Positions 26,515 to 35,636 are shown, counted from the first letter of the stretch. The stretch is DNA of 64,000 bases from CALKAL01 sp051846895 (GCA_051846895.1 JBPYCQ010000007.1:62001-126000), one strand, 5' to 3'. Program-made: numbers and translations. Notes: generated by a model not told the origin, from the letters alone.

Positions 26515-28524
26515 TTATGCAAGTTGTGTTACATTTTTACTTTTATAATAATTAAATCCTAACACAACGACAATAATGCTAATCCCAAGAATATCTGTGT
26601 AAATGCCTGGAACGACTGATAGCAGAGCCCCAACCCCTAATAGTAACCTTAACAACACATTCATATGTGTTTTAAAGAATCCTTCTAGTGCCGAGCTCAA
26701 TGCGATAATTCCGATTGTTGCTGTTGCGGTGTTTAAAATAATGTCCATCACTGGTGGTAAAGCAAACTCTTTCGCTGTTGTGGCGATCCCTTCAGTTTCA
26801 ATCAATAAAATCGACGGTTCATATACGAACAAATACGGAATGATAAACCCGGCTAAAGAAAGTTTTAACGCCTGAAAACCAGTCTTCATCGGATCTCCGC
26901 CTGAAATTCCCGCACCAGCATAAGCTGCCAGAGCAACTGGTGGAGTGACGTTAGCGAAGATTCCAAAGTAAAAGACAAACATATGGGCGACTAAAACAGG
27001 GATCCCAAATTCAGCTAAAGCAGGCGCTGCCATTGTTGCTGTAATAATATATGCTGGGATTGAAGGTAGCCCCATGCCTAATACCATAGATGCTAACATT
27101 GTAAAAAATAACGTTAAAAATAATGAGCCTGCACCTAAGCTGGTGATTGATGAAGTCATTACTGTTCCGAATGCTGTTAAACTGACAACTCCGATAATAA
27201 TTCCAACCACAGCACAAGCAATCATTACAGATAGTGATTGCCTTGCCCCTTGAGCCATTGCTTCAAGAATATCTTTAATGGACATTCTTGTTGTACTTCT
27301 AAACCAAGAAACAATCACTGTTAAAATAATCGTATAAAATGCAGCGTGTCCCACGGGGAAGTTTGCATAAAGCATCCATACTAACCCGATAATCGGCAAA
27401 ATAAGATGCCCGCGCTCTTTCATTACTTCTTTTATCCGAGGTAGATCAGGTTTCGGAACACCTTTTAAATTTCTACGACCAGCTCGGTAGTGAACTTGCA
27501 TAATGACTGCTAAATAATAGAGGATGGCTGGTATTAAGGCGGCCAAAGCAATCGTACCATAAGCAATTCCTGTCGTTTCAGCCATAATGAAAGCACTTGC
27601 TCCCATAATTGGTGGTAAAATTTGTCCACCGACAGAGGCACTTGCTTCAACGGCTCCTGCAAAGTTTTTATGGTAACCAATCTTTTTCATTAAAGGGATT
27701 GTAAAAGCACCTGTACCTACAACGTTCGCAACAGCCGCACCGTTAATACTTCCCATAAATCCACTTGAGATAACAGCAACCTTTGCTGGGCCACCTTGTT
27801 TATGCCCGGCTAAAGCTAACGCTAAATCATTAAAAAATTGCCCCATACCCGACTTTGCTAAAAAAGCACCAAACAAAATGAAGAGGAAGATGAAATTTAC
27901 AGATGCACCAATGGCTGTTGAATAAAGACCCTCAGTTTTTAAATACATTTGACCAAAAATATCACCTAAGTCAAATTCGCGTGTCATTAGTCGTAAGGGT
28001 AAAAAATCCATGTGGCTATAAAATGGATAAGCCAAGAAGACTAACGCCACAATTGGTAAAATAATTCCTGTCACCCGTCTTGCTGCTTCAAGAATTAGTA
28101 GGACTGTTAATATACCGAACAGAATATCTACATTATTTGGAATTCCGCCGCGAGTGGTTACGATTTCGTTATATTCCATAATTATATATCCAGCTGTTGA
28201 AAGACTTAAAATAAATAGTAGCCAATCATATAATGGAATTTTAGAACGATCTTGTTTTGAATATGTCGGATATACTAAATAAATTAGCGCTAAACCAATC
28301 GCTACGTGAATGGCACGTTGTTGAAGTGCCGGCAACGGATAATGTTGAATATATAAATGATAGGCTGAATAGAAAATTGCCAAAAGTGCAACGAAAAGAA
28401 TAATACCTTTATGGTTAAATTCGCGTACTTTTGATTCTTTATCAAATTTCTCTAAAATTACTTTTTGATTCGTTTCTATTTGGTTGGTATCTATATTTAT
28501 ATTTGTGACGTCGTTTTTCTTCAT
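26515..28524 (-). CDS. TRAP transporter fused permease (DctQM fusion), TAXI type, system 1
   Basis: A 669-residue membrane protein joining a small four-helix N-terminal (DctQ-like) part to a large DctM-like transport domain of about a dozen or more helices. Landmarks are GSINGAAVANVVGTGAFTIP, ASVGGQILPPIMGASAFIM, GMGLPSIPAYIITATMAAPA, and FYFGIFANVTPPVALAAYAG. Family knowledge: such permeases use a cation gradient to import a carboxylate or related solute delivered by a TAXI binding protein. Start: ATG at 28524 after GGGAGGAGG, in an ATGA overlap with the DUF1850 gene. Solute unknown. Confidence 0.92.
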   Translation of the reverse strand: MKKNDVTNINIDTNQIETNQKVILEKFDKESKVREFNHKGIILFVALLAIFYSAYHLYIQHYPLPALQQRAIHVAIGLALIYLVYPTYSKQDRSKIPLYDWLLFILSLSTAGYIIMEYNEIVTTRGGIPNNVDILFGILTVLLILEAARRVTGIILPIVALVFLAYPFYSHMDFLPLRLMTREFDLGDIFGQMYLKTEGLYSTAIGASVNFIFLFILFGAFLAKSGMGQFFNDLALALAGHKQGGPAKVAVISSGFMGSINGAAVANVVGTGAFTIPLMKKIGYHKNFAGAVEASASVGGQILPPIMGASAFIMAETTGIAYGTIALAALIPAILYYLAVIMQVHYRAGRRNLKGVPKPDLPRIKEVMKERGHLILPIIGLVWMLYANFPVGHAAFYTIILTVIVSWFRSTTRMSIKDILEAMAQGARQSLSVMIACAVVGIIIGVVSLTAFGTVMTSSITSLGAGSLFLTLFFTMLASMVLGMGLPSIPAYIITATMAAPALAEFGIPVLVAHMFVFYFGIFANVTPPVALAAYAGAGISGGDPMKTGFQALKLSLAGFIIPYLFVYEPSILLIETEGIATTAKEFALPPVMDIILNTATATIGIIALSSALEGFFKTHMNVLLRLLLGVGALLSVVPGIYTDILGISIIVVVLGFNYYKSKNVTQLA

Positions 28525-28988
28525 AAGAACCTCCTCCCAAGCAAATCCCATAAATGTACATTTTGCACGGAGATTGTTATTTCCTCATAATCATTTGTTA
28601 ATTCATAAAGAGGAATAATATCATCATTAGTTTCAACAATTGTCTTTACATTATGAGAAACAATTAAATTTAAAACAGGTATTTCTCGATCGATTCGCAT
28701 TTGAACGTAACCTTGTTGTGTACTAATTATTTCTCCATTAGCTGGAACACCCGCGCCAAACGTTTTAAAACGTGTTTCAGTTAACAATAGAACACCGTTT
28801 TTTTTAGTATATTTTTCATACCATTTTTCCTTTTCGACAGAGTGAACCCATGAAATGGTAAAATTATTACTGACTAAATAATATGGTTCGTTATTAATAA
28901 CAAATTGAAAGACAGGAATTTTTACAAATAGTAAAATAAGGAGCGCCAATATTATAGCGCTCCCCAAAGACCATTTACTTTTGCTCAT
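28521..28988 (-). CDS. DUF1850 protein of TRAP-TAXI system 1
   Basis: A 155-residue protein with one N-terminal membrane helix and a soluble beta-rich domain showing FTISWVHSVEKEKWYEKY and TRFKTFGAGVPANGE, the DUF1850 signature. DUF1850 genes regularly sit between TAXI binding proteins and fused TRAP permeases; the role is unknown. The ATG at 28988 lies inside the last codons of the binding-protein gene (14-base overlap), implying coupled translation. A longer frame from 29024 lacks support. Confidence 0.82.
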   Translation of the reverse strand: MSKSKWSLGSAIILALLILLFVKIPVFQFVINNEPYYLVSNNFTISWVHSVEKEKWYEKYTKKNGVLLLTETRFKTFGAGVPANGEIISTQQGYVQMRIDREIPVLNLIVSHNVKTIVETNDDIIPLYELTNDYEEITISVQNVHLWDLLGRRFL

Positions 28989-29973
28989 TGTAATATCGTT
29001 CTGCTCCTGGGTGAAGCGGTGCAACTAAGCCTTCTTGAGCACCTTCTAATGAGATATCAGAAGCGGCTTGGTGTGAGTTAGCTAGTTTATCTAGGTTTTC
29101 AAAAAACGTTTTTGTTAATTTATACACATCATCTTCACTTAAATCTGATCGAACAGCTAACGCATTCATAATAGCGGCAGTTGGGACAGGTTCATCATTC
29201 CCATATGTTCCTGCCGGGATTTCCATTGATACAAAATAACTTTTATCTTTCGCAATTTCTGCGATATCGTTTGGATCAATTGTAACAAGTTGGAGATCAA
29301 TGGAATTTGATAACTCAAGTACAGATGCGTTTGGTAGTCCACTTGTTAAGAACGCTGCATCAATTTGTCCAGCGCGTAGTCCATCCGCTGCTTCCGCATA
29401 ACCTAAATAATCAACATCTATATCGTCATAAGTAATTCCATGTCCCTCAAGTAATGTGCGTGCGTTAACTTCAACGCCAGAGTTTTGGTCCCCAACGGCC
29501 ACACGTTTACCGCGTAAATCTTCAATTGTTTTGATTCCTGTATCGGCAGTCGTAACAATTTGAACATAGTTAGGATAAAGAACTCCAATTTGACTGACGT
29601 TTTCAACTGGGGAGTCAAAGCTTTCCTCACCATTGATGGCTTGGCTTAAGACGTCACTCATGACAAAAGCCATTTCCACCTTTTCTTGCTTTAACAAGTT
29701 AATATTTTCAACCGATGCCCCTGTTGTTTGTGTTTTAGAGTTGACTTTGTATTCAGATGAATAGAGCTCTCCGAGTGTTGTTGCGATAATGTTATAAGGG
29801 CCAGATGAACCACCAGTTGCAATGGTGACAATGTTCGTATCAAGTCCCTCATTGTTTCCGCCATCCGCATTGCCGTTTCCTGTAGTGTCTGTAGTGTCTT
29901 CATCATCTGCACCACAAGCGGCTATAAATAATGTTAATGTTACAAAGAGTATAATTGAGACAAATTTTTTCAT
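28975..29973 (-). CDS. TAXI-family TRAP transporter binding lipoprotein, system 1 (canonical order)
   Basis: A 332-residue lipoprotein (signal MKKFVSIILFVTLTLFIAAC, lipidated Cys20, Asn/Gly/Asp linker). Canonical TAXI order is visible: VTIATGGSSGPYN (49-61), TGASVEN (84-90), YPNYVQIV (133-140), TIEDL (149-153) and RGKRVAVG (154-161), ending LHPGAERYYNEQK at the C-terminus. It binds the solute and hands it to the fused permease. Start: ATG at 29973 after TAGGAGGTAA. It is the useful internal reference for judging the permuted protein at 47325-48314. Confidence 0.92.
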   Translation of the reverse strand: MKKFVSIILFVTLTLFIAACGADDEDTTDTTGNGNADGGNNEGLDTNIVTIATGGSSGPYNIIATTLGELYSSEYKVNSKTQTTGASVENINLLKQEKVEMAFVMSDVLSQAINGEESFDSPVENVSQIGVLYPNYVQIVTTADTGIKTIEDLRGKRVAVGDQNSGVEVNARTLLEGHGITYDDIDVDYLGYAEAADGLRAGQIDAAFLTSGLPNASVLELSNSIDLQLVTIDPNDIAEIAKDKSYFVSMEIPAGTYGNDEPVPTAAIMNALAVRSDLSEDDVYKLTKTFFENLDKLANSHQAASDISLEGAQEGLVAPLHPGAERYYNEQK

Positions 29974-30079
29974 GTTGATGTTACCTCCTAAATTTCATAT
30001 GTTTTCAACTTTATATTTCCCCAATCAATGTTGATAATGTATGTTAAATGGGAATACAAACCAAACAGGTGATGATGAA

Positions 30080-30718
30080 ATGTTTCGTGATAAAAGATTT
30101 ACTCTGATAACGCTAATAAGCTTAATGATTATTTTTCTTTTTATTTTTTTATGGATTGGACAAAGCACCAATTCGAACCTTTTAATTGATCAAATAGGTG
30201 AAAAAGTAGCGCACATTCTCCAAAGTAGGCAGATGGACAGTGTGATGACCTTAATAACTCATTTAGGGTCTGTGACATTCATAACTATATCCTCTGTTTT
30301 TTTACTCATTTTATTAATTTTGTTAAACAAACATAGAATAGTTAGAGCTATATGTTTTTTATTCGCCATTATTGGGATCGCGCTTTTAACAAAAGGTTTA
30401 AAGGTGTTATATCAAAGGGAAAGACCAAATATTTTTTTAGAATATGATGCATTCGGATATAGTTTTCCAAGTGGTCATTCGACTGGTACAATCGTTTTTT
30501 ATGGATTTATCATATATTTAACAGTTAAAAGCCAATTAAATAATGTATTAAAATGGAGCATTAATTTACTATTAACTGCATTGATTATCATGATTGGATT
30601 TAGCCGTGTTTATTTAGAAGTTCATTACTTGTCCGATGTTGTTGGAGGGTTTTTAATAGGGGCGATGTGGCTTGGAATATGTTTAATTATTTTAGAGTTT
30701 ATAATAAGTCGAAAATAA
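30080..30718 (+). CDS. PAP2-family membrane phosphatase
   Basis: A 212-residue membrane protein with the three phosphatase motifs: KGLKVLYQRERP, SFPSGHSTGT and SRVYLEVHYLSDVVGG. About five to six helices. Family knowledge: these enzymes remove phosphate from lipid phosphates such as phosphatidic acid, phosphatidylglycerophosphate or undecaprenyl diphosphate. The choice cannot be made from sequence alone. Start: ATG at 30080 after AGGTGATG; the ATG at 30041 has no ribosome binding site. Confidence 0.9.
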   Translation: MFRDKRFTLITLISLMIIFLFIFLWIGQSTNSNLLIDQIGEKVAHILQSRQMDSVMTLITHLGSVTFITISSVFLLILLILLNKHRIVRAICFLFAIIGIALLTKGLKVLYQRERPNIFLEYDAFGYSFPSGHSTGTIVFYGFIIYLTVKSQLNNVLKWSINLLLTALIIMIGFSRVYLEVHYLSDVVGGFLIGAMWLGICLIILEFIISRK

Positions 30719-30784
30719 TAAGTAAATGCGGTCTTTTTATATCTCTTTTTATGTTATAATTTGTGAAAAAAGAGGGGGGTACAG

Positions 30785-31243
30785 TTGGGATACGTTGAAG
30801 ATTTAAGGAAAATTGTCGGTCATCGTCCACTTATATTCGTTGGTGCGGTTTGTATTATACTCGATGAACAACATAGAATCTTGCTTCAGGAGCGGAAATT
30901 CCCCAAAGGCCGGTGGGGTGTCCCAGGAGGCTTAATGGAATTAGGAGAATCAACGGAAGATGTTGCACGACGTGAAGTGAAGGAAGAAACAGGTTTATCA
31001 ATTGGTGAATTAACCTTGATTAACGTTTATTCAGGACCTGACCATTTCATAAAAGCTGAAAATGGCGATGAATTTTACGTTGTAACTGTTGCCTATTACA
31101 CGGATGACTTTGAAGGCACCATTACTGTTGATTTTGAGGAATCGATAAGTTTTAAGTTTTTTGATTTAGATAATTTGCCCGAAGATATGGTTGGGACACA
31201 CCGACAAATAATAAATGATTATATAAAAATACACCACAAATAA
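30785..31243 (+). CDS. Nudix hydrolase
   Basis: A 152-residue protein with a complete Nudix box within GGLMELGESTEDVARREV and KEETGL. It cleaves a nucleoside diphosphate linked to another group; the substrate is unknown. It begins with TTG at 30785, seven to eight bases after GAGGGGGG. The double-GNAT gene follows after about 45 bases, so the two may be co-transcribed. Confidence 0.9.
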   Translation: MGYVEDLRKIVGHRPLIFVGAVCIILDEQHRILLQERKFPKGRWGVPGGLMELGESTEDVARREVKEETGLSIGELTLINVYSGPDHFIKAENGDEFYVVTVAYYTDDFEGTITVDFEESISFKFFDLDNLPEDMVGTHRQIINDYIKIHHK

Positions 31244-31288
31244 TAATGTGTAATGAATAAACTGAAAACCCGAAACGGGGGAATGAAA

Positions 31289-32128
31289 GTGTTAACAGAT
31301 CAGCAACTTAGTGATATTGAACGATTACAAATGATTACTGAGCAACATGACAAAATTGAATTAAAGCTAAGATGGTATTTTCTTCATTCTCGTAAAACTC
31401 AGAACAATGATTTTTTCTATTATGAAGGTGAGCAATTACTTGGTTATTTAGCGTTATATTACGTTGGGGGTGCTTATGAGCTATGTGGAATGGTTCACCC
31501 AAAGCATAGGCAAAAAGGGATATTCACTCAACTGTTTAACCAAGTTTTAGATGCTTTAAAGACGCGTAAAAGTAAGACGTTATATATAAATGCACCACCA
31601 GAATCAGAAACAGCTAAAAAAACGTTAGAAAAAATGGGTGCAAAATATGCATACTCCGATTATCAAATGCGCTGGAGTAAACAAGATCTTGATGAAGAAG
31701 ATGCTTCTATTAAATTGCGCAATGCAACAAGAACTGACTTTGAAACGTGTGTTAACCTTGATATGTTAGGCTTCAATTTGACTAAAGAAGAATCTAAGTA
31801 TTTAAATGAAGTATGGTTTGATGAGATTGCTCATCGAATTTTAATGATTGAGCATGAAGGAAAGGTCGTTGGAAAAATTCAGCTAAAATCAGAAGGGATT
31901 GAGTCATACATTTTTGGGTTTACTGTATTTCCTGAATATCGTAGACAAGGAATTGGACGTAAAGCTTTAACTGAAGCTGTGCGTATGGAATCTGAATTAG
32001 GGCATGTCATTTTTGTCGAAGTCGGAACAGATGATGAAACGGGTTTACACTTATATGAATCTGTCGGATTCAAGACATTCCAAACCCAGGATTATTATCG
32101 ATATATGTGGAATGAAAACCTCGCATAA
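31289..32128 (+). CDS. Tandem GNAT protein (two acetyltransferase domains)
   Basis: A 279-residue protein with two GNAT domains. The first (about 1-130) has GGAYELCGMVHPKHRQKGIF. The second (about 145-279) has FGFTVFPEYRRQGIGRKAL and VGTDDETGLHLYESVGF. In such tandem proteins one copy is often degenerate; the second has the better acetyl-CoA loop (RRQGIG). GTG at 31289 is seven bases after GGGGGA and preferred. ATG at 31253 has no ribosome binding site and ATG at 31283 is too close to it. The stop is in the loop of the terminator. Confidence 0.83.
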   Translation: MLTDQQLSDIERLQMITEQHDKIELKLRWYFLHSRKTQNNDFFYYEGEQLLGYLALYYVGGAYELCGMVHPKHRQKGIFTQLFNQVLDALKTRKSKTLYINAPPESETAKKTLEKMGAKYAYSDYQMRWSKQDLDEEDASIKLRNATRTDFETCVNLDMLGFNLTKEESKYLNEVWFDEIAHRILMIEHEGKVVGKIQLKSEGIESYIFGFTVFPEYRRQGIGRKALTEAVRMESELGHVIFVEVGTDDETGLHLYESVGFKTFQTQDYYRYMWNENLA

Positions 32129-32142
32129 TGCGGGGTTTTTTT
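32115..32142 (+). terminator. Terminator of the Nudix/double-GNAT unit
   Basis: Stem AAAACCTCGCA/TGCGGGGTTTT (allowing G-T pairs) followed by T residues. It overlaps the end of the GNAT gene. Confidence 0.75.
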
Positions 32143-32155
32143 GTGGCAAGTTTAT

Positions 32156-32271
32156 GTTATGGGGAATTTCCGGTTACATTTGGGGAAATTTTGAATTATA
32201 TAGGGAATTACGGACATTTATGGGGAAATTTTCGTGTATATGGGGAAATTTCAAAATATATGGGGAATTAG
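32156..32271 (+). repeat. Tandem array 4: 6 copies, 20-21-bp period, core ATGGGGAAATT
   Basis: TATGGGGAAATT-like words have their G-run at 32161, 32182, 32202, 32222, 32242 and 32262. Spacing is 20-21 bases. The array lies just after the terminator of the double-GNAT gene and touches the end of the convergent 90-residue gene (32268). Confidence 0.82.
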
Positions 32272-32540
32272 AACCGTCGACTCATGAGTTGCTGCCATAG
32301 ATGACCAAAAAATATTCCAATGGCAGAGTGAATAAATAAATATTTTCCAATATCAAAAAAAAGGCCCCTATGGAAATTTATAAGTGCGAAAAAAAGCATT
32401 ATTATCGACATAATGAGAAGAGGTCCAAAGACGAAAATGTAAATATCAATTCGACTTAAGCTTTGGAGTTGAACAAACCTTAAGACGAGCGTCAATATGA
32501 GTACGACAAATATAATGACGACGTGTTCAGTTAAGCTCAT
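32268..32540 (-). CDS. 90-residue membrane protein of unknown function
   Basis: Three hydrophobic helices (about residues 5-25, 35-58 and 65-82) with a basic C-terminus (QQLMSRRF). Not recognised. Start: ATG at 32540 nine bases after GGAG; an ATG at 32555 precedes that site. Its 3' end lies immediately beside tandem array 4, and no terminator is visible for it other than the array region. Confidence 0.6.
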   Translation of the reverse strand: MSLTEHVVIIFVVLILTLVLRFVQLQSLSRIDIYIFVFGPLLIMSIIMLFFALINFHRGLFFDIGKYLFIHSAIGIFFGHLWQQLMSRRF

Positions 32541-32668
32541 GTTGATCAACTCCATTGGTGAGGATACAAAGAAGACTTGGTTACTTCATTATACGCAATA
32601 AATTAGCAAAAAATGAACGATAGTTATATATGATATAATAGGGTAAATTTTACAGGGGAGAGTGAGAA

Positions 32669-33160
32669 ATGGAGAGAAAGATTAAATTTGAAAATTACTT
32701 TAGTTTCTTAATTCTTTTTCTATTTTTATTTGCTCCATTAGTTATTTCTATTCACCATGTTTATATATATTATGCTATTGTCGTTATAGTAGCCGTTGTT
32801 GAAATAAATCAAATCATCCATCGTGAACATTATGATTTAAAGTTTTATCACAAATGGAAGATAAGGCGTGAAAAGCATTACTTTTATCACTTTTTTAGAA
32901 ATTTTATAGGTTTTTTTACTAGTTTTATAATTGGTATATTGATAGTACCATATATTATGAGTGGAGAATTCGATAATGAGTGGAAATTTTTCTTTTCTGA
33001 ATATATTGGGACCACGATTTTTATAGTAATTATGATCATTATTTTTTCTGCGATGGGAACGTCAATACAATATGAAAGAAATGAAAGCAAATTTAATAAA
33101 ATTGAATATAAATTAATGCAAACTCAACCTGAATTGCTAGAAGATTCTCCATTTAGCTAG
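32669..33160 (+). CDS. Membrane protein of unknown function
   Basis: A 163-residue protein with four hydrophobic segments (about residues 10-28, 32-48, 78-98 and 112-132) and polar termini. Not recognised. Start: ATG at 32669 after AGGGGAGAG. The two small membrane genes that follow in the same direction may be functionally related, but a gap of about 190 bases separates them. Confidence 0.65.
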   Translation: MERKIKFENYFSFLILFLFLFAPLVISIHHVYIYYAIVVIVAVVEINQIIHREHYDLKFYHKWKIRREKHYFYHFFRNFIGFFTSFIIGILIVPYIMSGEFDNEWKFFFSEYIGTTIFIVIMIIIFSAMGTSIQYERNESKFNKIEYKLMQTQPELLEDSPFS

Positions 33161-33353
33161 ATACATTCCGCTTAACCTAAATAGTTTAAGAAATCTTTAT
33201 CACCGCAAAACTTGTGCAATGACTTATCTCATGCGCTCAGAAAAAAATTAGGAGACTGACCTTAATGGCTCCTCAATAATTAATTTCATCTTCTAAGATT
33301 GATACAATAAAAAATTCAATACGTATATAAAACGATTGAAAGGAGTTATAACT

Positions 33354-33548
33354 ATGGGCCGAGCTAAGTTTGCTTTTTATATAAGTCTTATTGTATTAAT
33401 TGGAATCCCGCTATCTTTCTTGATTTACTCATTCGTAGTTGATCAGTGGGGCTATTTTTTGTTTTCATTGGGACCTTCATTATTTGCTGGTTTGACAGGG
33501 CTAATTATAAGTTTGAATGCAATGAAAAAAGAAAAGAGAGCTTCATAA
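33354..33548 (+). CDS. 64-residue membrane protein
   Basis: Two hydrophobic helices (about residues 6-26 and 32-55) and a basic tail (MKKEKRAS). Start: ATG at 33354 seven bases after AAGGAG; the TTG at 33336 is upstream of that site. It is followed after 12 bases by a frameshifted small membrane gene with its own ribosome binding site, so the two look like a small operon. Confidence 0.65.
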   Translation: MGRAKFAFYISLIVLIGIPLSFLIYSFVVDQWGYFLFSLGPSLFAGLTGLIISLNAMKKEKRAS

Positions 33549-33560
33549 GGGGGAACTTTA

Positions 33561-33952
33561 ATGTTCTTAATCGATCTTCTAATCATTTTCGGAATACTTT
33601 TTGTCAGTATATATTTAGTAGAGCTTTTCTTAACCAAATTTTTTCTATTAATCGCACTGACAAAAGATACATAAATGATCATCATAAAAAAATTAACTTT
33701 GCTTCAATTGTTATTTTTGCAGTCCTACTATTAGTATTAATTTTACTATATGTTCTTGATTTTCCAATAGGTATTTATATAGTTATTGTAATACTTTCGT
33801 TTCCAGTTCTCAGTTCAGTCATTGATTTATTTATTTTCTTGAAGTATGACAGAGGATCAAAACAATATATTTTATCTATTTCACAAATTATTCTATATAC
33901 ATTATTCCTCATCATTTTATTTACGTCTAAGTTGTTTGGGTTAATAGATTAA
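33561..33952 (+). pseudogene. Four-helix membrane protein gene with an apparent frameshift in a T6 run
   Basis: ATG at 33561 follows AAGGGGGAA and encodes MFLIDLLIIFGILFVSIYLV and more, but stops at 33674. The frame one base back continues from about 33640 to 33952 with RTDKRYINDHHKKINFASIV and three further hydrophobic helices. One extra T in the T6 run near 33640-33645 would join the two into a protein of about 130 residues with four helices. Either the gene is recently broken, a homopolymer was miscounted, or the run supports slippage. The downstream part alone has no start site of its own. Confidence 0.55.
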
Positions 33953-33962
33953 TTTTTCATGA

Positions 33963-33992
33963 AAAGAGCTTCCAGTGTGAAGTTCTTTTTTT
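33963..33992 (+). terminator. Terminator before the ECF sigma gene
   Basis: Stem AGAGCTTC/GAAGTTCT (with a G-T pair) followed by seven or more T residues, closing the small membrane gene unit. Confidence 0.72.
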
Positions 33993-33997
33993 GTAAG

Positions 33998-34026
33998 TGT
34001 AAGTTTTATAAAAGATCAATCGTCTA
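33998..34026 (+). promoter_or_regulatory. Candidate ECF-type promoter
   Basis: TGTAAG (33998-34003), a 17-base spacer, then CGTCTA (34021-34026), close to Bacillus ECF promoters (-35 TGAAAC, -10 CGTC). Placed 25 bases before an ECF sigma gene, it suggests self-activation. The -35 match is only partial. Confidence 0.45.
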
Positions 34027-34050
34027 ATAAGAAAAGAAAGGGGGATGAGA

Positions 34051-34566
34051 ATGAACCGTGAAGCTGTGATTGAAACTTGGTACGAGGAGTTTAGTCAAGG
34101 TGTTTATCATTTCTTAGTTTATTATAATCGAACAGACGATGTTGATGACCTTTTGCAAGAGACATTTATTAAAGCATATAAAAACATGAGTCAATTCAAA
34201 GGTGAGGCCTCACCGAAGACATGGTTAATATCCATTGCTCGTACAGTTTCAATTGACCAGATAAGAAAAGCGAAAGTCTATCAGCTTTTACGATTCAATT
34301 TAACATCTGAAATGGTATCCCCTATTTTTGAAGAACAGTTTATAGAAGATGAACGAAAACGTTTAGTGCATCATTGTATTAATCAGCTTAGACGAAACTA
34401 TCGAGATGTCGTTATTTGCCGGGGTATTATGGAGCTTTCCACACGAGAAACAGCGGCCGTGCTAAATTGGTCAAAAGAAAAAGTGGATACCACTTATTTT
34501 CGTGCGAAAAAACAATTACGTAACGTGATTGAAGCTGAAGGGAGTGAGCTAATTGAAGAGAGATGA
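34051..34566 (+). CDS. ECF-type RNA polymerase sigma factor
   Basis: A 171-residue sigma-70 family protein with region 2 (YNRTDDVDDLLQETFIKAYKNMSQFKG...SPKTWLISIARTVSIDQIRK) and region 4 (INQLRRNYRDVVICRGIMELSTRETAAVLNWSKEKVDTTYFRAKKQL). Regions 1 and 3 are absent, as in ECF factors. The size and the linked anti-sigma-like gene resemble B. subtilis SigX/SigV-type units, though the signal is not readable. Start: ATG at 34051, six bases after AAGGGGG; the ATG at 34045 directly abuts that site. The end overlaps the next gene. Confidence 0.88.
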   Translation: MNREAVIETWYEEFSQGVYHFLVYYNRTDDVDDLLQETFIKAYKNMSQFKGEASPKTWLISIARTVSIDQIRKAKVYQLLRFNLTSEMVSPIFEEQFIEDERKRLVHHCINQLRRNYRDVVICRGIMELSTRETAAVLNWSKEKVDTTYFRAKKQLRNVIEAEGSELIEER

Positions 34567-35545
34567 GATTGAACGTCAAATAGGTGAGTTACCAAAGCGA
34601 CAGATGAGCGCTTCAAAAAAGCAGCACAACTGGTTACAAATAAAGAATAAAATGAATGATTCGAAACGACCTAATAAATGGATTGTTTACCCATTAACAG
34701 CTATCGTAATTGCCATGTTTAGCTTGATAGGTTATACATTTTTGTTAGAAAAAAATAAGCAAACACAGCTTGATGAATGGGATGAAGTTGTCACCATGTT
34801 CGATGATGTGAAGCCTTTTGTTAATATCACTCATGTAAACGGGCCAATTAAAATTGAATATTCAAAATCAATCTTAATTGGTTACTTATATCAATCTGCC
34901 ATCTTTATTGATGATAATGGAGAAGAAATAAACCCGTTGGAGATTAAGGACCCAATAGAAAATTATTTTGATGAGACGAAAAGAAACGAAGCTTTTTTGT
35001 CTGATGTTAAAACGATTTGGGTTTATTTAAACAGTGCTAAAAATCAGTTGCATTGTAGTGAAGGTGAAAGTGATTGTATAAACTTATTAGATAAAATAGA
35101 TGAGTGGCTTCGTGATCTAAATCAAATTACGGTTAATCATGAGTTCGAGCATAATTATTCTTTGTATGAAAAAGTATCCATTGAACTAGCTACCCTTGCA
35201 CAGGCTATTGATCGTGTCACCGTTGAAACATACGTTTTTGAAGGGAGTAGCTCACAGTGGGAAGTAGGTATTCAGCCAATCAATCAAAATAATTATTTAA
35301 TCACCTTATTGTATCAAGGATTACTCGATTCAAGTTTTGATGGAGTAGGTGAGCTAGAATTGGAACTGACAGATGATGCAGGAAATATTTTGGCTAAACA
35401 GACTATGAATGTGCTCGGGGTTGGTGGGAGTTATTCGGATTTTTTGATTAAGGATGATATAGAAGCGCTTGATGGATTAATCTTAACTGTTAAATGGTTT
35501 GAAGGCCAAGAGGATACGATTCATTTAAAGAAAAAATTATATTAA
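34553..35545 (+). CDS. Membrane-anchored anti-sigma factor-like protein
   Basis: A 330-residue protein with a short cytosolic N-terminus (about 40 residues), one membrane helix (WIVYPLTAIVIAMFSLIGYT) and a large outer domain of about 260 residues. This topology, and the start (TTG at 34553) inside the sigma gene, are those of anti-sigma factors that hold an ECF sigma at the membrane. No zinc-binding ZAS motif is seen in the cytosolic part. A YhfM/DUF4179-like identity is possible but not shown. Confidence 0.72.
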   Translation: MKRDEIERQIGELPKRQMSASKKQHNWLQIKNKMNDSKRPNKWIVYPLTAIVIAMFSLIGYTFLLEKNKQTQLDEWDEVVTMFDDVKPFVNITHVNGPIKIEYSKSILIGYLYQSAIFIDDNGEEINPLEIKDPIENYFDETKRNEAFLSDVKTIWVYLNSAKNQLHCSEGESDCINLLDKIDEWLRDLNQITVNHEFEHNYSLYEKVSIELATLAQAIDRVTVETYVFEGSSSQWEVGIQPINQNNYLITLLYQGLLDSSFDGVGELELELTDDAGNILAKQTMNVLGVGGSYSDFLIKDDIEALDGLILTVKWFEGQEDTIHLKKKLY

Positions 35546-35550
35546 AGAAA

Positions 35551-35588
35551 GCTGCCTGTTCTTTGAGCAGGCATTTTCATTTTGTTTT
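35551..35588 (+). terminator. Terminator of the sigma/anti-sigma operon
   Basis: Stem TGCCTGTTC/GAGCAGGCA (35553-35561 and 35565-35573) followed by a T-rich stretch. Confidence 0.78.
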
Positions 35589-35636
35589 TGTTAAGATGAA
35601 TGTACATAAAATTTACATTTAGAAGGAGAATGGTTG

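Noticed and set aside
32004..32300. 98-codon forward frame
   Set aside because: Overlaps the end of the double-GNAT gene and runs through array 4; no ribosome binding site.
33446..33560. Upstream extension of the frameshifted membrane gene in the second frame
   Set aside because: Overlaps the 64-residue gene out of frame and has polar, non-membrane content; the ATG at 33561 with AAGGGGGAA is the credible start.
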